Part shown: positions 24,288 to 28,921 of the stretch, in pieces
Layout of the letters: each line of letters starts with the position of its first letter
Numbering within the stretch: position 1 is the first letter of the stretch
Program-made: the position numbers and the translations under genes
From: Colwellia sp.
Lineage (GTDB): Bacteria; Pseudomonadota; Gammaproteobacteria; Enterobacterales; Alteromonadaceae
DNA: 28,921 nucleotides
Reading direction: 5' to 3'
Assembly: GCA_003521815.1 (NCBI GenBank)
Contig: DPHE01000070.1
Span: 18,193-47,113, forward strand
The notes under the pieces: model-generated
The model's input: the letters and a program-made list of their open reading frames with translations, nothing else
The model's database searches: none
Told to the model about the DNA's origin: nothing

Positions 24288-25466
24288 TTGTCATTATTTA
24301 CCCGCCTTTCTTCGAGTTATTTCTTTTATTTTGCCATTCTTGGTTTAATTTCACCGTATCTTTCAGTTTTTCTTGATAGTAAAGGTTTCACTTCCCTTGA
24401 GCTTGGTGAAATTTTTGCCATTCTTACTGCGACCAAAATTATTGCGCCAAGCCTATGGGCAATTTTAGCTGATAGAACAGGACAGCAATTACTTATCATT
24501 CGTCTAGGGGCACTACTTGCTCTGTTGAGTTTTGTGTTGTTATTTTGGTTAGATAACTATTGGGCAATCAGTATTTGCTTAGCACTCTTTAGCCTTTTTT
24601 GGACGGCAATATTACCTCAGCTTGAAGTATTAACCTTAAATTCAGTTAGGTGCAGTAATAAAATTTACGCACGTATTCGTTTATGGGGAAGTTTGGGGTT
24701 TATTGTTTTAGCTATTTTTGCTGGACAAGTAATGGCATTTTATCAAGAAGATGACTTATCAAGTGCTACTAATTCTTCATTCTCTAACGCTTTTGTGTTG
24801 ATGGGCTGTGCTGTTTTATTGTTATTATTGTTTTCAACACTAAGTATTAAGTCTCGTCACATTATTAGCAAAGCAACAAGGCAGGCATTATCAATAAAAG
24901 AAAAATTACTTGAACTCAGGTTTATAATTTTCTTTATTTCAGGAATATTATTACAAATTAGTTTTGGTCCCTATTATGGTTTTTTTGCCTTATTTTTACG
25001 AGATTTAGAGTACCCTGGCTTTGCTGTTGGGTTGTTTATTTCATTAGGTGTTTTGGCTGAAATATTAGTATTTATCTTCGCGAGTAGTTTTTTTAAACAT
25101 TTTTCATTGAAAAGCTTATTAACTTTTAGTTTAGCGGTCACTGCGTTGCGTTGGTTTTTGGTTGCTTTGTATGCAGACTCTGCTTGGATATTAGCATTTA
25201 CACAATTAATTCATGCAGCAAGTTTTGCGTTGTTTCACAGCGCTTCAATGATCTTTATCAGTAGTCACTTTAGTCCTTGCCAACAATCAAGAGGTCAAGC
25301 TATTTATTTGGGGGGCGTTTATGGCGCAGGTGGAGCTATTGGCGCCTATCTGGCGGGCGCTTTATGGCTAGATGGTTTAGGAGCAACAACAGCTTTTTTA
25401 ACGGCCAGTATTGCAGCATTCTTGGCGGCATTATTGATTAATTTTTTACCAAGTAAAAATACTTAA
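24288..25466 (+). CDS. MFS transporter, HcaT-like family
   Basis: The 392-residue protein has about twelve membrane segments and the MFS_1-like organisation seen in HcaT (3-phenylpropionate transporter family). An N-terminal GLISPYLSVFLDSKG and the loop ADRTGQQL lie between segments 2 and 3, RIRLWGSLGF introduces segment 5, and the second half has SLGVLAEILVF and ALRWFL. The substrate cannot be read from sequence; HcaT-like proteins of marine Alteromonadales are mostly uncharacterised. The start is TTG at 24288, with AGGA eight bases upstream. It lies 37 bases after aroC, so co-transcription is plausible without implying a shared pathway. Confidence 0.85.
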   Translation: MSLFTRLSSSYFFYFAILGLISPYLSVFLDSKGFTSLELGEIFAILTATKIIAPSLWAILADRTGQQLLIIRLGALLALLSFVLLFWLDNYWAISICLALFSLFWTAILPQLEVLTLNSVRCSNKIYARIRLWGSLGFIVLAIFAGQVMAFYQEDDLSSATNSSFSNAFVLMGCAVLLLLLFSTLSIKSRHIISKATRQALSIKEKLLELRFIIFFISGILLQISFGPYYGFFALFLRDLEYPGFAVGLFISLGVLAEILVFIFASSFFKHFSLKSLLTFSLAVTALRWFLVALYADSAWILAFTQLIHAASFALFHSASMIFISSHFSPCQQSRGQAIYLGGVYGAGGAIGAYLAGALWLDGLGATTAFLTASIAAFLAALLINFLPSKNT

Positions 25467-25545
25467 ATGACAAAGCCCCGTCAAAACTAGGGGTAAGTAA
25501 ATAGTAAACATTAACGGTTATTTTATGAGATTTGAAAATTTGTGG

Positions 25546-25636
25546 CAGCTCTCTTTTAAAATATCCCCTCAACACCTCATTTGATATAAAATCATCCATA
25601 AATTTACCGGATCAGAGAGCTGAATAAGGATCTCTG
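25546..25636. repeat. Inverted repeats between the MFS and thiol peroxidase genes
   Basis: CAGCTCTCT (25546-25554) is the exact reverse complement of AGAGAGCTG (25614-25622). The same right arm also contains CAGAGA (25613-25618), which can pair with TCTCTG (25631-25636) across 12 bases, so the two foldings compete. The convergent gene ends around it have no clear terminator; only a weak CCCC/GGGG hairpin lies at about 25477-25495. No function is evident. Confidence 0.4.
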
Positions 25637-25704
25637 TATTCGGTATTAGGGCAGAAAATCCGTACAAAATAATGACGGTTTATTTTGATAGAAGTGAAAT
25701 ATAG

Positions 25705-26376
25705 TTACTTACTCTTGCTAGGTGTTTCATCCGTTATGACTTCATTTTCAATAACCATAACGGGGGCAATATTTTTAACAGCCGCTAACGCATTCTCGTA
25801 ATTTGGGTGCTGTGAGATATTAGCCACTAATTCTTTGTATTTTACTGTTCCTTGGCTATCGATAATAAAAATTGCGCGGGTCAATAAGCCCATATTTTTA
25901 ATAATTAAACCATAGTTTTCACCAAAGTTATGCCAGACTGAATCAGATAATACTTTGATTTTATCTACACTTTCAACTTTACAAAAACGTTTTTGCGCAA
26001 AAGGTAAGTCATTACTAATCGTTAATATGGTGATGTTTTCAGGCAACTTTTCGGCTTCCTCATTAAAACGCTTCGTTTGTAATGAACAGACGCCAGTATC
26101 TAAACTTGGTACTACCGAAATAAGTACTGTTTTACCTTTTAAATCTGTTAATTTTATCGGAGCAAAGTTTTTATCTACTACCTTAAAGTTTGGTGCTTTA
26201 TCACCAATATTTACCTGGGTACCTAGCAAAGTTACGTATTTATTGTTCGCTTTTACTAAATCGTATGTCTGCGTTAGTGTTGATTCACTCACTGTTTTTG
26301 CATGAGCATTGAATATTAATATACTAGGGGTAAAAAATAATATAAATAAAAGTTTACTTAGGGTAGATGATTTCAT
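25705..26376 (-). CDS. Exported thiol peroxidase (Tpx family)
   Basis: The 223-residue protein is an atypical 2-Cys peroxiredoxin of the Tpx type, reducing peroxides through a Cys pair. VVPSLDTGVCSLQTKRFN carries the peroxidatic Cys97 and QKRFCKVESVDKIKVLSD the resolving Cys132; the 35-residue spacing is close to that of E. coli Tpx (C61/C95). Unlike the 168-residue cytoplasmic type, it begins with a signal peptide (residues 1-26: basic start, hydrophobic core, AHA before the likely cut), so it should act in the periplasm. A Ser/Glu/Lys-rich tail of about 15 residues is also extra. Its reducing partner is unknown. The ATG at 26376 has no obvious ribosome binding site. Confidence 0.88.
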   Translation of the reverse strand: MKSSTLSKLLFILFFTPSILIFNAHAKTVSESTLTQTYDLVKANNKYVTLLGTQVNIGDKAPNFKVVDKNFAPIKLTDLKGKTVLISVVPSLDTGVCSLQTKRFNEEAEKLPENITILTISNDLPFAQKRFCKVESVDKIKVLSDSVWHNFGENYGLIIKNMGLLTRAIFIIDSQGTVKYKELVANISQHPNYENALAAVKNIAPVMVIENEVITDETPSKSK

Positions 26377-26695
26377 TATTAATTGGAGTAATTAGTTTTA
26401 AAGTGCAAGTCTACCGTTTTTCTTATTGGGTTTCTTGATTATTTTTCGATAAAACGCCTATAAAAATGTTACTAAACATTCTATTATTACGTTAAATACA
26501 AAGCTATTGTTATTGAAATATATAAGCTAGAAGGTTTGGATTTTTTATTTTTTAATGTAGTGGCTGTTGATGATTTATCACTAGTTAACGATGTTAAATT
26601 GACTTTATTTTATTAATTGAAATATTCTTAGCAAGAAAATAGTTACTTTTTGAAGAAAAAAATTGATTTTTAAATTTATAGTGAAATAAATAAGA
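26377..26695. other. Intergenic region between the thiol peroxidase gene and the tRNA array
   Basis: The 319 bases are very AT-rich. A small inverted repeat AATGTT/AACATT (26465-26470 and 26475-26480) lies about 90 bases upstream of the peroxidase start and could be operator-like. Next to the last tRNA there are T-rich runs on the minus strand but only a weak A/T stem, so I do not call a terminator. No gene seen. Confidence 0.5.
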
Positions 26696-26771
26696 TGGTG
26701 GACGATACTGGGCTTGAACCAGTGACCCCCGCCTTGTAAGGGCGGTGCTCTCCCAACTGAGCTAATCGTCC
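26696..26771 (-). tRNA. tRNA-Val (anticodon UAC), copy 1
   Basis: The 76-base tRNA on the minus strand has acceptor GGACGAT/ATCGTCC, anticodon stem CCGCC/GGCGG around loop CTTACAA (anticodon UAC), a TTCAAGCCC T-loop and encoded CCA. It is the last gene of the six-tRNA array and is identical to the other two Val copies over the mature sequence. Confidence 0.96.
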
Positions 26772-26811
26772 ATATATATCAGATAGTGATATGAATCTAA
26801 GGGTATGATGA

Positions 26812-26887
26812 TGGTGGACGATACTGGGCTTGAACCAGTGACCCCCGCCTTGTAAGGGCGGTGCTCTCCCAACTGAGCTAATCGTCC
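26812..26887 (-). tRNA. tRNA-Val (anticodon UAC), copy 2
   Basis: Same 76-base sequence as copy 1, with anticodon UAC and encoded CCA. A 40-base spacer separates it from copy 1. The spacers are not conserved, which argues for selection or gene conversion acting on the tRNAs themselves. Confidence 0.96.
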
Positions 26888-26918
26888 GACATATCATGCC
26901 TTACTATATAAACAAAAG

Positions 26919-26995
26919 TGGCGGAGTGGACGGGACTCGAACCCGCGACCCCCGGCGTGACAGGCCGGTATTCTAACCAACTGAACTACCACTCC
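26919..26995 (-). tRNA. tRNA-Asp (anticodon GUC), copy 1
   Basis: The 77-base tRNA on the minus strand has acceptor GGAGTGG/CCACTCC, G73, encoded CCA and anticodon stem CCGGC/GCCGG around loop CTGTCAC (anticodon GUC). The three Asp copies share the mature sequence and also a few flanking bases (TTTTGC before the 5' end in copies 1 and 2). Confidence 0.96.
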
Positions 26996-27028
26996 GCAAA
27001 ATCTTGCTTATATGTCGATAAATAAATG

Positions 27029-27105
27029 TGGCGGAGTGGACGGGACTCGAACCCGCGACCCCCGGCGTGACAGGCCGGTATTCTAACCAACTGAACTACC
27101 ACTCC
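27029..27105 (-). tRNA. tRNA-Asp (anticodon GUC), copy 2
   Basis: Identical to copy 1 over the mature 77 bases, with anticodon GUC. Its upstream flank (AGATTTTGC) matches that of copy 1, so these two look like the most recent duplication in the array. Confidence 0.96.
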
Positions 27106-27170
27106 GCAAAATCTATCTATCTTAGAGTTTCACTAGAAAGTACGGTACTCTAACCGTTCATAAACAAAGT

Positions 27171-27247
27171 TGGCGGAGTGGACGGGACTCGAACCCGCGA
27201 CCCCCGGCGTGACAGGCCGGTATTCTAACCAACTGAACTACCACTCC
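27171..27247 (-). tRNA. tRNA-Asp (anticodon GUC), copy 3
   Basis: Identical to the other Asp copies over the mature 77 bases. It is the second gene from the promoter, after tRNA-Val copy 3. Confidence 0.96.
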
Positions 27248-27287
27248 GCGATATTTTGTTTACTAAGATATTCTTTAAAAAAAAGAA

Positions 27288-27363
27288 TGGTGGACGATAC
27301 TGGGCTTGAACCAGTGACCCCCGCCTTGTAAGGGCGGTGCTCTCCCAACTGAGCTAATCGTCC
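27288..27363 (-). tRNA. tRNA-Val (anticodon UAC), copy 3
   Basis: First gene of the array behind the promoter at 27380-27407, with the same 76-base sequence as the other Val copies. Gene order from the promoter is Val, Asp, Asp, Asp, Val, Val. In E. coli a Val(UAC) cluster (valU-valX-valY-lysV) likewise lies divergent from gltX. Confidence 0.96.
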
Positions 27364-27379
27364 GTCTCCGTGGTGGCGT

Positions 27380-27407
27380 ATTATAGGCAGATCCAAAAAG
27401 CTGTCAA
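27380..27407 (-). promoter_or_regulatory. Consensus promoter of the Val/Asp tRNA array
   Basis: On the minus strand TTGACA (27402-27407) and TATAAT (27380-27385) are both perfect sigma-70 boxes, separated by 16 bases. A G+C-rich discriminator (ACGCCACC) follows, typical of stable-RNA promoters under stringent control. The 5' leader before the first tRNA-Val is short, about ten bases. Confidence 0.92.
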
Positions 27408-27570
27408 CATAAAAACGACTTAATTTACTAATTATTTATAAATCGGCAACTGTTTGATTTATTTTTCTACACAACGACTGTTTTGTCTGCAATTACATCT
27501 ACCCGTTAGCCGTTGAAATTTAAAAGTGAAAAAACAAAGTTCTGTAAAAGGTGAATTAACTTGGCCAGAG

Positions 27571-27579
27571 TGATAAAAT
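27571..27579 (+). promoter_or_regulatory. Candidate extended -10 promoter for gltX
   Basis: TGATAAAAT fits an extended -10 element (TG, one base, TAAAAT) 75 bases before the gltX ATG, in the region divergent from the tRNA array. The -35 position is weak. Confidence 0.3.
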
Positions 27580-27653
27580 GTCGACAATTTTTTAAGACCT
27601 AATTATCGTATCGAGCTTAACTTGGTTCGAATGCGTACAAAATTGAGAATTTT

Positions 27654-28921
27654 ATGACTTTAACAACTCGTTTTGCTCCTAGCCCTACTGGTTATTTACA
27701 TGTTGGTGGCGCGCGTACTGCTTTATACAGTTGGCTTTATGCACAAAAAAATGGTGGCGACTTTATTCTACGTATCGAAGATACCGATATAGAACGTTCT
27801 ACTCAAGCCTCCGTTGATGCCATTATGGATGGCATGAGCTGGTTAAACCTTGAATGGACTCATGGTCCATATTTTCAAACCAAACGTTTTGATCGTTATA
27901 AAGAAGTAATAGAACAATTACTTGCCTCAGGTAATGCTTATCGCTGTTATAGCACTAGCGAAGAAGTAGATATGATGCGAGAAGAAGCGAAAGCAAAAGG
28001 CGAAATAGAAAAATACAATGGTTTATGGCGTGAACGTACTGATTATCCAACAGATAAACCGTTTGCTATTCGCTTTAAAAATCCACTTGATGGCGATGTT
28101 GTTATTAATGATATGGTTAAAGGTGACATTACTATTAGTAATGAGCAGCTAGATGATTTAATTATTGCGCGCAGTGACGGTACGCCAACGTATAACTTAA
28201 CGGTTGTGGTTGATGATTGGGATATGAAGGTTACTCATGTGGTTCGTGGTGATGATCATATTAGTAATACCCCGAAACAAATAAATATTTTAAAAGCCTT
28301 AGGCGCTGACTTACCTGAATATGCTCACATTCCTATGATATTAGGTGATGATGGCAAGCGTTTGTCTAAACGCCATGGTGCTGTTGGTGTTATGCAATAT
28401 CGTGATGATGGTTACTTACCAGAAGCCTTATTAAACTATTTAGTGAGATTAGGCTGGTCCCATGGTGACAAGGAAATTTTCTGTCGAAAAGAGATGATTG
28501 AATTGTTCGATTTGAAAGATTGTAACAGAGCACCGTCAGGGTTTAATACCGATAAACTAATTTGGGTTAATCAGCATTATATGAAAACGCTAGCACCTGA
28601 GTATGTTGCGGAGCATTTAGCATGGCACATGAATAACCAAGGTATTAATACTGACAATGGACCTGCATTAGCTGAAATAGTTAAAATTCAAGCAGATCGT
28701 GTTAAAACGTTAAAAGAGATGGCTGAAATTTCACGTTATTTCTATGAAGATTTTTCTGAGCTTGATGCAAAAGCGGTGAAAAAGCATTTACGTCCAGTTG
28801 TAAAAGAGCCTCTATTATTAGTTAAAGAAAAATTAGCTGCGTTAACACAATGGCAGCCAGAACTTATTCATGCTGCTATTAACGATACAGCCGAAGAGCT
28901 ATCAGTGGGTATGGGTAAAGT
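27654..28921 (+). CDS. gltX: Glutamate--tRNA ligase (3' end outside the window)
   Basis: GltX charges tRNA(Glu) with glutamate for protein synthesis and for HemA. The window holds the first 422 codons of roughly 470. The class I signatures are visible: HVGG (16-19, HIGH-type) in APSPTGYLHVGGART and KRLSK (235-239, KMSKS-type) in GDDGKRLSKRHG. TPTYNLTVVVDDW and VVRGDDHISNTPKQI are typical of discriminating bacterial GluRS. The zinc-binding set of E. coli GluRS (Cys98, Cys100, Cys125, His127) is incomplete: Cys98 is present, position 100 is Ser, and the later region reads NGLWRER without Cys or His. The ATG at 27654 starts at the conserved MTLTTRFAPSPTG. Confidence 0.97.
   Translation, partial: MTLTTRFAPSPTGYLHVGGARTALYSWLYAQKNGGDFILRIEDTDIERSTQASVDAIMDGMSWLNLEWTHGPYFQTKRFDRYKEVIEQLLASGNAYRCYSTSEEVDMMREEAKAKGEIEKYNGLWRERTDYPTDKPFAIRFKNPLDGDVVINDMVKGDITISNEQLDDLIIARSDGTPTYNLTVVVDDWDMKVTHVVRGDDHISNTPKQINILKALGADLPEYAHIPMILGDDGKRLSKRHGAVGVMQYRDDGYLPEALLNYLVRLGWSHGDKEIFCRKEMIELFDLKDCNRAPSGFNTDKLIWVNQHYMKTLAPEYVAEHLAWHMNNQGINTDNGPALAEIVKIQADRVKTLKEMAEISRYFYEDFSELDAKAVKKHLRPVVKEPLLLVKEKLAALTQWQPELIHAAINDTAEELSVGMGK

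Noticed and set aside
25477..25495. CCCC/GGGG hairpin after the MFS gene as a terminator
   Set aside because: The stem is only about four pairs and no T run follows on the plus strand.
26676..26897. Minus-strand 73-codon frame across the tRNA-Val copies
   Set aside because: It is a translation of two tRNA genes and has no coding character.

Overview
The window is a stretch of AT-rich gammaproteobacterial housekeeping chromosome. Protein similarity (recalled, not searched), gene order and low G+C point to Alteromonadales, most likely Colwellia or a close relative. Several gene neighbourhoods match Escherichia coli: met-leu tRNA pair; lolB-ispE-prs-pth-ychF divergent from hemA-prfA-prmC-sirB2-sirB1-kdsA; ygdD-rlmM; ppnN and xni; sixA/smrB/prmB-aroC; and a valine tRNA cluster divergent from gltX.

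Layout. 1-300: tRNA-Met and tRNA-Leu on the minus strand behind one strong promoter. 558-5927: minus-strand genes lolB, ispE, prs, rplY, pth and ychF (lipoprotein sorting, isoprenoid precursor, PRPP, ribosomal protein L25/CTC, peptidyl-tRNA hydrolase, YchF ATPase). prs ends in a clear terminator, and rplY appears to have its own promoter and a leader with two alternative hairpins. 6199-12150: plus-strand hemA, prfA, prmC, sirB2, sirB1 and kdsA (tetrapyrrole entry, translation termination, Kdo synthesis), with a short gene remnant between sirB1 and kdsA. 12365-14506: a tightly packed plus-strand cluster of an alpha/beta hydrolase, ygdD and rlmM. 14580-18103: minus-strand NAD-type isocitrate dehydrogenase and the ppnN-xni pair. 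18592-20796: a decayed M16 (insulinase/pitrilysin-like) protease gene. 20993-25466: sixA, convergent smrB, then prmB, aroC and an MFS transporter. 25705-26376: a thiol peroxidase with an export signal. 26696-27363: six tRNA genes, three Val(UAC) and three Asp(GUC), behind a consensus promoter. From 27654: gltX, cut by the window end.

Translation dominates the functions: eight tRNAs, RF1, both release-factor/L3 glutamine methyltransferases (PrmC and PrmB), peptidyl-tRNA hydrolase, L25, the SmrB rescue nuclease, the 23S rRNA methyltransferase RlmM and GluRS. GluRS makes the Glu-tRNA that HemA consumes.

I found no phage, CRISPR array, insertion sequence, secretion system or defence island, and no convincing undescribed multi-gene system. 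The observations most worth a second look are the multiply broken protease gene, the 40-codon remnant before kdsA, two long perfect palindromes (between hemA and prfA, and at the prmC start), the two-state rplY leader, and the exported thiol peroxidase.
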